Positions 23,501 through 35,231 of a stretch of DNA of 64,000 nucleotides are shown piece by piece. The notes below the pieces were generated by a model. That model was not told where the DNA came from, did not search any database, and worked only from the letters and a program-made list of their open reading frames with translations. The position numbers and the translations under genes are program-made. The stretch comes from Chimonanthus salicifolius (lineage: Eukaryota > Streptophyta > Magnoliopsida > Laurales > Calycanthaceae). The stretch lies in NCBI GenBank assembly GCA_013350335.1, contig CM023534.1, forward strand, positions 6,291,542 through 6,355,541. Reading direction: 5' to 3'. Every line of letters starts with the position of its first letter. Positions within the stretch are counted from its first letter, which is position 1.

Positions 23501-26500
23501 TAATAATAATCAACAAAGAATCACATCCTAAATCCCTAACATGCATGTTTAGACAGAAAAAAAAACACTATTGTCCTCGCTACATATGATGCCCCAGTTC
23601 TTTTTCTAAAAGATAGAAAAAGAGATTTTATTGACAATAGAAGAGAAGAATGAAAAAAAATGAGCTCCTCCCTGAAGAAAGAATGGGAAATAACTAGCCA
23701 AACAGAGCAAACAGAGAAAACAATACAAAACAAATCACAAAACATTGCTATCACATCACAATCAATCTATGGACATCCTTGACCAATTCTTTGGTTCACC
23801 GAATATCCCAAGAAAATGTTACCAGCCCAATGAAAAGATGCCACTCTTCTTGCTTTAAAGAACATCATGAAATAGTTACAAATGATCAACAAGCAAATGC
23901 ACAAAGCAACAAAATTGACGGTAGTTGGGAATACCATTGATGCAATTTGAACTCGGGGATTAAGATCAGAAAATGTTTTCTCAGGGATTTTCAACATTTC
24001 ATTAACCAAATGTCTGTATTTCACTGCACTGGAGCCTAGTAAGCGAATGTACCACCCCCATGCTTGGATGGCATAAAGCTTCCTGCTCTGATCTTGCAGC
24101 ATAACCTTCATTCCTGGAAGAAGTTTGTGCTTCATGTCTGCAGCAAGTGCCTACTCAATGAAGGTAATTACATTTCAGCAATTTTGAGTTATAGGACAAA
24201 CATTCTGATTGCAAGTAGCAGTTTAGCAGTAAACCCTGATTCACAAGTTGAACAAAAAATAAAAAAAAATAAAAACCAGGAAATTGAAGAACTTTGCCCC
24301 TCGTTACAAGATTTTCTTAATGAAGGAACAAGATATCTTACATTTCCCTTGTCTGATTCATTAAAAGACAATTTGTCATTATTCTTAAGAAGCATGGATA
24401 ACGAGTAGCTTATACTTTCTAAACACAATTATTTGACATATGAAATACCTATTTATTCGGAAAAATGTCGAAAGAATCGATAACTTTCTTGTTGGCAAAA
24501 TTAAAAGGGACAAAGGACAAATATGGCCACAAAGAGAGAAATTAAAATGCCATTGAAAAAATACGAAAAGGGACTCAGTCTCTGTTATGCAGTAATTCGG
24601 CCCCAAAAATCAGTATATAACTATTTCTGAAACCCAGATCTTGTCAGAGACGAAAACTGAAATAGGGTGGTTATAATTCAGCAAAATTGATTCCTGTTTT
24701 TACATAATTTAATGACTGATTTCAGTATCCAAAAAATTACAGAGCTGAATTGAGATTTAAGCAATAAATTTGAATATATTTGCTGAAAAAAAATTAACTC
24801 AATCTGAAAACTGAACAGAAATTCACAGAAACTTACTGGCACAAAGAGACATTTCTCTTCACTTTAGCACAAATTAAATTCACCAACTTTTGCTGCTCTA
24901 CATGGATGTCTCTGACTATTCTTAAATAGAATTTTTGGTGCCAAAAAATAAAATTAAAAATCACTAAAGAGGCTGCACCCAGACCTTTCTAAACACTACA
25001 AAGTGGTATATTTTTCCAGCCTAGCATGGACTTCCATGTGGCTTTTACATGAAGAAATAAATTGAAAAAAAAAAAAACTCTGGGATATCTTGGAGGTGTG
25101 CACAGCTTAGAGATGCTATTTCAATGAAAATATCAGCCCCAAAATAGCATGAATAAATCTGGAAAAAGTTCTGCAAACTGCCTTGGGTAAAAATGTGTCT
25201 ACGTTGGGAAATTGCTTTTGCAAATTCTTCTCTTTCAGGCCTTGAACGTGTGGGAGCTTGAACAACTTCTTCCATTGTGTTCTCTTTCTAATTGAGGATA
25301 GGAGGTGGACTGAGTAGGTTGAGAGAGGATGTGAATTTAAGTGGGTGGAAGTCCATTCCCGCATATTTTCTCTCTCCTTAACATATGGGCCATGTAATTG
25401 GGTATTTGGGTATGCAAACACCATAATTGAGTCCTAGGGTCTATATGCTAGGTCTATGGGCACCTAAGAGCACAATTGGAGGCCCAATTGACTCCTTTTG
25501 GCCGGGTCTTCCGCCTATCAAAATTATCATGAAATTGGAAAGCCAATTTAACCACCTCATCCAATTCATCTTCATTTTCTCCTTCTAGCATGTCCTCATC
25601 ATTTCCTTTTGAATTTATTGGGCCACTAATGCCCGCATCACAATTGATTTGGATTACCATCATCATGAAGTTTTCCTTGGAAAATACTAGTTGACTTGTC
25701 TCTGGTCCAATTGGGATTAGTGAATCTAAAGAATCAAGAACTCTTTAAGAAGGTATAACTTGAGATCTTAAGAGACCTCTGGTATAGTTGGTTATTCATG
25801 ACGATGATTCAATCAGTAGCACCTCTTTAGCTACAAAGAAAATCCAGACATCTAAGATATTAATATGCATTGTCAGGGGAACTTGGGAAATTTGCCAGCA
25901 CTGCGTGGAGTTTGCCATATTCTCAAGAAACGAATTGTAGGGCCAATAGTCTTTCTAGAAAAGGTTTGGTCAAGGCATCTTATTGTAATAGGCAATGTCC
26001 TCTTCTCTTTTAAGGACAGTGAAACTTTAAATTCCAAAGAAGGGAAGAAAGAATTGTTTCATCATCAAAAACATAGATTAGGCAAACATCTGCTCATGAT
26101 CAGTTACTTTTGCCATATTCATAAAGTCACAAATCATTAGAAATTAGTAATTACTAATGAGACACAAAATAGAAAATTCAAAATCTATATGTACCTTAGA
26201 AAGAGCCAATGTAGGAGGCAATATGCTAGACTTAATCTTCAATAAACATCTCTCGGACATATCCCTTTCTCTCTTATCAATGCTAAGAAGTCTTCTATAT
26301 AGTGGAGGAGCCCATACATTTGATAAACTTCTCATATTTTCACTATGCTGAGTTGCCAACCTCATTACAGCCTATAGCAGTTGTGTTAAAATGGTTAGAA
26401 GGAATTACACAGTTGTCTAGCTTGCAGCAATAATAAGCCATAACTATATTGGATTCTTTGACACAAGCAATAAATAATTTAATGAACATTATTATATTTT

Positions 26501-29500
26501 AAAAATGTTGTCAGCAACTGACATGCATATTATATTATATTCAACTATGTTATATTTACATTATTTAGATTATGTAAAAGGGAAGTGAAAAATGAAAGAA
26601 AGATAATGGGGACGAGTGAAACTATCCCATGAAAATTTTGCTTAGATCCCAACTTAACTAGGTTATGCACTTCTTCATTTGCCCATATGGGAAGCTGAAT
26701 CTGTATCGTTTAATGAAATGTTTCACCTCATCCATCCTAATCAAGAAGTCCCCATGGGCAAATAACTCCCTTTCACCATTGCATCTCTCCAAATGAAGCT
26801 CCTATCAATCCCCAGCAATTCCCACTTGGAGTAACTCTTTGACGCAGATGGGCAAAGGTTCTACTCCCAATCAAGCCGCCAAAATGAAAGTAATAAACTT
26901 TGACTCAAAATCCTCGAATTTGAGTCAAGGATCCTGAAAAACGGAAACCGGGTATCCACTCGCACTCTCACTCTGAAAGAAAGAGATGGTTCTTAAGAAA
27001 TCGAAAATGCTTGAATTCTAATCTGGCTCAAGTTTGGATAAAAAATCGAAGAACTTTCTAATGAATTTGATTCGGGTGAGGAATTAATATTTAATTAAGT
27101 AATTGAAATGTAAGCAAGACATGAAATTTAAATTCACCATGCAAATAAAATTTAACACTTGAATTAAATTTTAAATCAACACAAATTTAAAATCAAATAA
27201 AGAGACTCACCAATTTGGGGGACTGAAACAAGCATTCAAATGCTTAATTTTAACTTCACTCCAAATTTTTGTGTCCTTAATGCATGGCCTAATGATGTAT
27301 TTAGGCCTTTAAATTTTATTTAAAAAAAAAAAAAAAAAACGAAGACCCGTGTATTACTGTGGCACAAGGAACGCTTCAGTAACGTCGAGTCATCTTCTTC
27401 CTTCCTTCTTTCTTCTCGATCCAACTCAGGTTACCCTTCCTCGTGCTTCTACAGGATTGGCCGAATTGTCTCTCTCTCTCTCGGTCTCCTCCTCTCTTCT
27501 TTGAAGTCTTCTCTTTCTTTCTTCCTCTATTTTCCTTCTCTTCTCTGCATGTGCAGGGATGGAAATCGCACCTGGGCCCCAATTCTGTTTCCTTCTTCCT
27601 TTTCCCTTCCTTCTCTCTCTTAAACTCTTCCCTGTTGGGTTAACCCAGTAAAGCAGTTTTCCTTGCATTCCCTTTCCTCCCTTCTCGCTTGGTTTCCTTC
27701 CCATCTCTCCTCTGCTCAGTGAGTCTGCCTTGGCTCGAACTCGATCCTTCCTCTCTCGCCCAATCCCAGTGTTTCTTCTCTATTTTTTCCCACTCCTACC
27801 TCATGAATTTCCCTGTCTTGCAATCCTCTTCCTTCATTGCTATTGTCTCAAGCTAGTTTCCCTACTGAGTTTAATCAGCGAGTCACTACAACTTGGAGTG
27901 CTTCCTCTGTCAAGTTGGCAAGCTTAATGGCATCCACGTAGCATTGACTCAGCTACTAAAGTGGATTTTGAAGTGGACCCACTAAGACAGCAAATGGGCC
28001 AGGTTAATTGGGCTTTGAGGCCCAAGAAACGCCTAAACGGTCCAAATCTGAATTGATGCAAACGGGTTCATATTCGGGTCCAATGGGTTATATCCGAATC
28101 CCCGCTTCCCTCCATCAATCTGGGCATAAATTCGGAGAGCTAATTTGTCAATCTCGTCCAACTGAGTCTTGATCAGGTCATTGTCAGACTCATTGGATTC
28201 GATGTTTGCATCACTCTTTGATACCAAACCATGGTACCTGAAGTTTCACCACATAGGCATAGTTGTTTGGGAATGTTCTTAGTATGAAATGATTGTCTTA
28301 CTCTCTTGATCTATAATCAAGCTCCCAAAACCATCTTTTTTATGGATGTAGCAAAACATCCTGATAAGGAGAATATGAGAAAAAGAAAGAAGAAATTGGT
28401 GGGAAAAATGATTTCATTGATGTGTTGTTACTGTAAAAAGAAGAGACTAAATAATGCCCTCTGCGACCACTCTCCATATCTTCAACAAGAGGAACCCCCT
28501 ACTATCTAGTTTCTGTCCACACATATATTTAGATGATTAGTGGCATGCATAATTTCTGAAGGATCATATGAAGAAAATATAATATTTGAGCACTTCTCAA
28601 TTGCTTGAGGAATCCTCTCCATGTATAATAAATTTAAAAATGACCAATAGAGTTGAGATACATCATCATCTAAGCCATTTATCCCATCAACCTGAGGTTG
28701 GCCTTCATATTTTGGATATGACGATTTATTTCCATGGACCGACGCCTATCTGACCATGCTGAGATACAGTAAGCATAAATAAAACATTGGAGACACCATA
28801 TCCATATGAGCAGAGGAGCTCATACCCAATGTCTTCAAATATTCAACATTAGCACAATGCAAGTCATTAATATACTTGAGATCTAAAGGAACTCTGTAAA
28901 GAGGGGATGCCAATATGGGACTCCTCTTTGACATCCTCCACAAATTGGATAGTTGTATATAGCAAGTTACCACTGCCAACAGCAATGAGTTCTGAAAGCA
29001 TATCTTCACATGCCTACTTTAGTAACTTCAAGATCATGTTTATGCCCGACATTATCTCATTAAAACCGTTCACTTCATTTTTCAACTCAACCTGGACTCC
29101 CTTCAAAACAGTTCTGAAGATCTTCAATGCAGAACTGAGAGCCAATTTTCTGCTTTGGTGGTTCAAAGCTGCCTCTGACGGACCTTCTTGAGATGGAAAT
29201 CTAATATACTAAGATCCCAAGGCAACCATTTAATGGAACAACCCTGTCATGCTGAGCCTTCACCACCTTTGGGGGATCCAACGGAAGTGGGTTTAGTTGG
29301 TAGATTACACAAATTCAAATTAGCTAAGGTGTGATTGATTAGTTGGATTATTAGAAGGGAGAATTCTATGCTTCCAATTTAAAAAGTTTCCTCATAGGAC
29401 TGAAATTTGGTTAAATAGGTATTTCTGATACTCTCAATAAAGATTTGGGTCGACACATGTGCAAAGCACGTGCCATCAACTGGTATGACTAAACAACCAA

Positions 29501-32500
29501 AATAAAAACAATGACAAATAGTTGAAGCTATGCTTAATATGAATTTTTCAAAACACAGTGAACTAACATGAAAACTACAGCCTGAAAGCCTTGCAATAAA
29601 AACAAGAATAAATACCTGAATGGCCTCAAATGTGGTGGACATAGAACCAATAGGATTCTCAAGAGCATAAATTAAGGCCCTCAATAAAGAATGTAATCGA
29701 GAAGCCATAAATGGTGCATTAAACTGCTGAATAGAAATACACCATACACCTAAATTACAAACAGCCTGCAAAAGCAAGACACTTACTAAATAAAGGCTTA
29801 ATGAAATATACATGATAAAAAAAACTCATAGCTTGACTCTTACCTTCATTTTTGTGGTTGTAATTAGTTTCAACAAGGACTCCATGATCATATGAGTAAC
29901 ATCTTCTACAATACAGAGCAAAAAGAAGTAATTGAAATATTTCCTCTGTTTCCTAAAGAATGATGAGAAACCATAGACTGATTGTTAGGAAATAGCATTA
30001 TTGTCCTTTTTATAGAAATCCATTCTGGCTACTTTTGGCATTAAAGCAGTGCAAAAGTTTAAATTTATTTTTACCATAACTGCAGGTGTATATATCAGAT
30101 TCCATGCAGTTTCAGATCATACCACAGCAAAAAATTCAACAACAGAACAGACATCAGGAAACTTGAAGAAACATGAAGAAAAGATAACAGGGCAAGTTGT
30201 AGAATGAAGTGCTTCCATTCTTAAGAAATTAAAATTAATGAGTAAAGATAAAGATTTGGCATCTTATTTCAAAATGAACCAATAAATAAATATCTGGTAG
30301 CTATGATTAAACCTGGATGTACATTTAAAACATCATGTTGCCACATTGTGGCGTTAGAAACAAAACATGGATTCCTAGAACATGTGTTTGGCCATGAACA
30401 AGAACCAAAGTTCGGAAAGGAGATGCCACAGAACTGTTACAACCATGTGCCATGAAAAGAATAACACGGTGTTAATAACAATTGATATTTTAAAGCAAGG
30501 CTTTATTGAATTTTTAAAACAACGGTATACACAATTCAACATTCGAAAAGTAACAGAATTGCAAGTTTTACACCACTCAAGGCTTGGCCTTGAGGAATTT
30601 GCCAGGGGAAATAATAGTTATCCAACAAAAAGTCCTTTTCCCCTGAAAAGGACACATCAACAAGCAGTGGTAAAAATTAAAGAAGTTTTAATTTAAGAAA
30701 AGATCACTTTGATGATTGCAGTATTAGCAAGAAAATAACGACAATAGAGTGTTTGTTTTCCACAAACAAACAGGAAGAAGAAATATTACATTAAAAAATC
30801 ATTAAGGTAATGGTACCAATTACTCTACTCCATGAAATAGAGTGAACTTTAGAACACAAAATAGAGAGGATGATTCATATTAAAGTTGGAAATGACCTTA
30901 GTATCACATTTTTTTTTTTTTTGAAGACCTACCTCAATATCACATTGTCATAAGTCTGGATACTTAAAATCCATGGTAGAATCTCATGGAGGATATGGCT
31001 TGGATATAATTAATAGGATGGGAGTAAGAGTGGGGAAAATGAAGACAATTTAGTGAAGTTTTATGCAATAAGAGAGTCTTGCATCGTTTTAGTTATTAAG
31101 CCCACAATGCTCTAGGGAGCAGAATCTTTTTGTTTTAATTTTATTTTATTTTATTTTTTGGGGATAACATGTTTATAAAGCAGAATGTTAGTCAATGAAG
31201 AAAAGACAAATAGAAGAGTTAGGGTGACGGAGATGCACATGCTACATTGAGTGAGTGGATTAACTCTAAAAGAGAGTTAGAAACACATAAGGGACAATTT
31301 AAGGAAAGCCAAATAGATGACAAAAAAAAAATGGAATAAAGTGGTTTGAAGAAAAAAAAATTATAAAATGAAGGGACCAAATTGGAGAGTGAATGTCATT
31401 AGGCTGGTGATCTCCAATACCTAGGATTTCTCACAAATCACTAATAAGCTCATGGTTCAAATTTCTCATTTGATCTCCAAATTTACAGTGATTTGGATTT
31501 TTGCATAAATGTTGGTTAAATAGCTTCCCACGAAGGAGATGAACATTGAAGCATGAAGCAAAGATCCATTGGCTCTTAGACATTTCAGGTCTTAATGGGC
31601 ACTTTAATTTAATCAAATCTCCAAGTTTAGCCATATAAGTAGAAGACCGGAGATGGAAAAGGTTACAGATCACAGGCACAAGGACTAGAGGTAGACCACT
31701 AAAAAAGTGAAGGGAATGAATAAAGAAGAATATGATAGATAGTAGAGTAATCTACATTATGATAGGTTAAATGTAGAGCTAGAACTTGAAAAGGTGACCC
31801 CTAAATAGATGCCTTATTGGCATTTGATGATGATGAAGAATAATCAAATCTATAAAATAAACAAATATTTATAAGAAGGCTGCTTTGACCAATATTATTA
31901 AATACGAGCTTTTATATAATAGTATAGAAACTGTTAACTGCATAGATTTTCTTAGAAAAATCGCTATAAAAATTCTAGAAATTTAGCTGCACCAGAAACT
32001 CATTAAGGTCCTAGTGAATCAGTCATGGACATTTCCACTCAACTAACAGCATTGTCCGTCTGCACTGCACAGAAACCTTCCCACATGATATGGCCCAAAG
32101 GTTTCACACTTGATAGCACACAAAGAGAAAGATGATTGGCAAGGTATTTGGACAGACCTGAAATGACAGCAACAACAATCGGATGATAGATCATGAAACC
32201 CAGACACTTCAACGCCTGTGCAGCACTGCAGAGTAAAAACTAATTAAGATAAAAGCTCAAACGAAGAAATATCCCTGTTTACTCCAAATATTGCAACATT
32301 AAATCTCTTAAGCTCGAGATCTTGACATTTGCAACAATACCCAATGCATTGTTCTGCTATAGGGGGAATTCAGTCAAAGTCAAACAATACAATTTAACAT
32401 GGTATTATAACATGACAACATTATTTCAATACCCAAATACTGAGTCCCTAATGCCTATTTGACCTAAGTCATTGACAGGGAGCCTTTTTTTTTTGTGTGT

Positions 32501-35231
32501 GTAAGATCCTTGACAAGCCATTTTCCATGGAAAATTCTTGCTTTCTTGTCAACTGAGGGTTATGAACAAAACAGGACTGTTTTAACTGTAGTGTCTGTTA
32601 TCATTTATTCACCGTCTCCATTATTTTTACTGAAAATAATCTATTTTAAACCCCTTTTGCTTTTCTGTACAATTTTTTACTCAATCCAATCACCACCCTC
32701 CTCTCTTCCCATCCAAATGCACATGTGCATTGGAGAAGAGGGGAAATGTGTTATCTGTGTTTCACTGGAAATAAGCCAAAAAAGGGTCTAGCACAAGAGA
32801 GATGAGATGGGAATGTACCACTTTCTTCAATATTCCACTGTTAAAGACTTAGACCAGAAAGTTATAGAACAGGTGCTGACATGACAACATTAAAAGTTAA
32901 AACACTGGGATATTGAAATATGGCAATATGGAACTAGTCCAACTACCAAATTCAAAGAAAAGTAAAAAGTACAAGATGATGAAAGAGTCAGAATATTAAA
33001 TTATTGTGGTGTTGAACCATTGCAAAGTAATGCAACATGGAGCTTGCCCAACCACACCCAAATTTAAAGAAAATGAAGAAGCAAGGGACCATGAATAGGA
33101 GAGGAATGTTAAAAATAACAGTAATAATGATAATGTGACAGAAACATTACATTGCCAATACATATTGAATCTAGATGCACCAGAATTTGAAGAGAAGAGA
33201 GAAGCACGAGATAATGAGAGAGCGAGAACTATAACTTCCAGCGATATGAAAACGTAACAAATATTGCAATAACCATATGCACCCACGTATGAAGAAATTA
33301 AAGAAAGCACAAGATAATAAAAGAGGCAGAATGACAAAATGAGGTAAGGTGGAAGCATGACAAAGTATTGCAATATGTGGTTACTCCCAATAAGCCCAAA
33401 TTTATTACACATTCATGTATGCATCCATGAAGGCTCGTGCAGAAAGAAAATGAAACATTTCTAATACTCTAATGCAAATGTGCTCAGATCTGAAGAAAAA
33501 GAAAAAAATCACAAAATAATGAAAGGGACAGATATTAAAATACAGAGTGATATTTAAACATGACAAAATATTGCAATATTGAGCAGGTGAAAATACGCCA
33601 GAATTCAAAGGAAGAAAACACAAGGCAGTGAAAGAGAGTGGAAGAGTTGATCACTCTGGTATCGAACCATTACACGATATCACAATATGGGTCTAGCCTA
33701 AGATGTGTCGAATCAGAAGAAATTGAGGGAAAAAATACTAGATAATGAAAGAGAAATAAAGTGGTGATGTGCATCTCACACAAAGATGCAGAGAATTGCA
33801 GCTGTAGGTGGAGTAGAGGATGTTATCACAGTTCGTCTCAGGAGGTTGGTGGATTCTCGCCAAAGTGGAGATTCTCTTGTATGTGGCTTGAATTCACATT
33901 CTAAATTTGGGCAAGACTCTAAACGGCAACTGCTATGTTGAAAACACAAAGGAGAAGATGAGCAATTACTGTTTAGAGAGGAGACACGGCAATATTGCAG
34001 GGGACCGACTGTATAGGGATATTAAGAAGGCACTTACTATATGCGATTGGGGTAAGTTACTAAATCCACCAATGGGCAACAAGTGTATTTTGAGGCGGAG
34101 ACACAGGCGCACTGGCTGGGTCGTGAGTCGGAATACACGATAGAGAAGGGAAGCAGATATGTCCACAGCAGTAGAGAAGAGAAGAAGGATTGCTCTTCTA
34201 AGATCTGGGTACCGTTCAAGGAACTGCAGAGAGACATACTGCTGCGTGTGCATGTGTGTAAACAGAGGCAGCAACACGAGGCATCACATACATTGGGTGA
34301 GAGTGATCTGAGAAGGTGTTGCTGCCAGAGTGCGACAATACTAGAGAGGGGTGCTGCTGGTCCTTGTGGAACAATCTGCTGTTCAGGGACAGCACACAAA
34401 GACAAGCTTGGCAGCCAACGTTGAGGTGTAGCGTGACTGGCTGCCAGCGTGAAGAGGCTGACAGACACTACACGAACAAAGCCAGATCTGTCCTCTGTGA
34501 GAGACAGCATCTGTTGCAAGAAGAAGACAAAGAGGAGCTGGGCACAAAAACAAGGGCTGCCTGTTCAGTTGAGAGCGGACCGGCTGAAACCAAACAGAGG
34601 CAGCGATAGAGGTGTTTACAGGGACGGTGTCTGAAAGTGGTGCAGCAGGGTCTTCTTGTGTTCGTACATGTGCAGTCACAAAGTCTTCTTGGGTTTATAA
34701 GAGAGAAACGAATTCGGGGTTCCTGGGCTTAGTACGACAATAAGTGTACTGTGTAAGAGAGTGATTAAATCCTACATATTGTGTAATTCTCTTTCTCTCT
34801 TAAATATAACATTTCACGCTCTGTGGAAGTAAAATCGTCGGTATTGTGTCTTGTGTGCTGTGATTTCATTCCGTTTGTTATTTTGTTATTCCGTTCTAAT
34901 AATCCTAACAAAAACGCTGTATATTCGAACCATTACAAGACACTGCAATATGAATCTATTCCAAAAATGGGAAAAAGAGAAAGATTATAAGAGAGAAAGG
35001 GATTGAAGAGACAGACGTTTCTTCGTCCTCGACAGAGGCATCTGAACATAATATAGGAAGGAAGCGTTGGGAGCGCTGGGAAAGGGCTTGCATAGCGAAG
35101 GAGTCGTCGGCGTAGATTTCTTGAAAATGGAGAAGAGATGCATAGGTAAGGGATCTGTCCGCCAGCGAATCTGAAGAAAGGAGTTGGGTCTCGATCTCTT
35201 CGATTTGCTGAACTGCGTTTCCTTCTGCCAT
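19843..35231 (-). CDS. RIF1: RIF1-like protein gene (Rif1 N-terminal domain), ten exons, reading frame broken in exons 7 and 10
   Basis: RIF1 proteins are large helical-repeat proteins acting in replication timing, double-strand-break repair choice and telomere biology. Exons by splice sites and phase: 35231-35017, 32225-32158, 29905-29844, 29765-29616, 26371-26195, 24150-23935, 22925-21180, 21045-20980, 20847-20778, 20533-19843. Exons 1-6 join in phase into about 296 residues (ATG 35231; AAQALKCLGFMIYH; NLGVWCISIQQF; AIQAWGWYIRLLGSSAVKY). Exon 7 has the Rif1_N core (IKLIMVPLISLLSSKYDMSV, HSSCVNTWQYLLYKLD). Exons 8-9 join cleanly (EFVKR + FLTLS, then AIISRVFAAMSSF). Exon 10 ends with the plant C-terminal block (KRLKIVEHQRKV ... 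SSSILKMLRKEV). Total of about 1,150 codons suits the plant family. Exon 7 has about four and exon 10 about two frameshifts plus a TAG, so the copy is a decaying gene or contains assembly indels. It is divergent from CNOT10. Confidence 0.8.
21180..22925 (-). pseudogene. RIF1: RIF1-like exon 7 (1746 nt) with about four frameshifts
   Basis: This large exon carries most of the conserved helical repeats. Acceptor CAG|GTCGCA (WEGLIDALIQPP) and donor AAAAG|GTACAC are good. The homologous reading moves between frames at about 22292-22305 (after HQNWK), 22147-22153 (after ACED), 21958-21970 (after FLKA) and 21461-21475 (after SCVS). At the first three places the duplicate at 28455-29325 is one base shorter and keeps the frame, so this copy carries single-base insertions there. 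Conserved stretches either side (VLKGVQVELKNEVNGFNEIM; EELEPSILASPLYRVPLDLK; FSSYDPL; NDFAEDLC) show that the exon was recently coding. Confidence 0.8.
22938..23930 (-). other. RIF1-like intron 6, with a 150-bp imperfect tandem duplication
   Basis: Two diverged units (about 23272-23415 and 23422-23570) share CTAGAACAA..ACACACA, ATGATTTCATGTTATTTAGTAA, ATCA.ATCCTAAAT and ATGTTTAG. An AAT/AAG microsatellite lies at 23130-23152. No gene is seen. Confidence 0.5.
25454..25680 (-). mobile_element. TRIM-like or LTR-element fragment, copy A (tentative)
   Basis: A short minus-strand frame reads EDELDEVVKLAFQFHDNFD. It resembles the frame at 28033-28235 (TQLDEIDKLALRIYAQIDGG), and both are preceded on the minus strand by a primer-binding-site-like stretch (here ATGGTAATCCAAATC). 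I suggest two relics of one non-autonomous LTR element. The family is not recognised and no LTRs are defined. Confidence 0.3.
26400..28030. other. RIF1-like intron 4, proximal part
   Basis: Contains a long CT-rich stretch (about 27395-27560) in which both strands are open for 60-100 codons because of biased composition. I recognise no protein here. Confidence 0.35.
28033..28240 (-). mobile_element. TRIM-like or LTR-element fragment, copy B (tentative)
   Basis: On the minus strand TTTGGTATCAAAGAG (about 28217-28231) resembles the initiator-tRNA-Met primer-binding site of copia and TRIM elements (TGGTATCAGAGC). A 64-codon frame follows (LDEIDKLALRIYAQIDGG), related to the frame at 25454. It sits inside RIF1-like intron 4. 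Confidence 0.35.
28455..29325 (-). pseudogene. Partial duplicate of RIF1-like exon 7, inside RIF1-like intron 4
   Basis: It is a direct, same-orientation copy of about 21690-22492, lying some 7 kb from its source within the same gene. It reproduces long blocks, for example the stretches encoding VLKGVQVELKNEVNGFNEIM and LASPLYRVPLDLKYIN. The copy is dead: TAG replaces a Trp codon near 29015, about 8 nt are lost after the EE codons near 28920, and about 125 bp of unrelated DNA (about 28640-28755) interrupts it. It starts and ends inside exon sequence, so it is a genomic duplication and not a spliced retrocopy. Where the parent exon has its first three frameshifts, this copy keeps the expected frame. 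Confidence 0.9.
30903..30945 (-). mobile_element. Tiny retroposed insertion (poly-A tail end)
   Basis: TATCACATT occurs on both sides of a poly-T run followed by GAAGACCTACCTCA. This fits an extremely 5'-truncated LINE or SINE insertion with target duplication, in RIF1-like intron 2. Confidence 0.35.
32900..33765. repeat. Degenerate tandem array, unit about 105 bp, in RIF1-like intron 1
   Basis: About eight units recur, each with a GAACCATTGCAAAGTATTGCAATATGG-like core followed by an A-rich GAAGAAAA..CACAAGATAATGAAAGAG part. Cores lie near 32920, 33015, 33150, 33262, 33365, 33570 and 33675. One more unit reappears at 34925-34970 beyond an insertion. Confidence 0.7.
33770..34909. mobile_element. 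Insertion of about 1.1 kb with LTR-like right end
   Basis: This GC-richer segment interrupts the tandem array between units. Its right end (polyadenylation-like TCTCTTTCTCTCTTAAATAT, then GTTATTCCGTTC..TCCTAACA) resembles the U5 end of a copia-type LTR, with ..CA at the boundary. I could not find the matching TG start, a target duplication or a primer-binding site. Solo LTR or truncated retroelement is the most I can say. Several overlapping 100-160-codon frames on both strands have no recognisable content. Confidence 0.35.

Noticed and set aside
27376..27927. Overlapping open frames on both strands (60-92 codons), e.g. Arg/Lys/Glu-rich on the minus strand
   Set aside because: They fall in a CT-rich stretch and reflect its composition. 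No homology is recognised.
33907..34679. Cluster of open frames up to 160 codons on both strands
   Set aside because: They lie within the insertion in the tandem array. Many frames are open at once, none has a recognisable motif.
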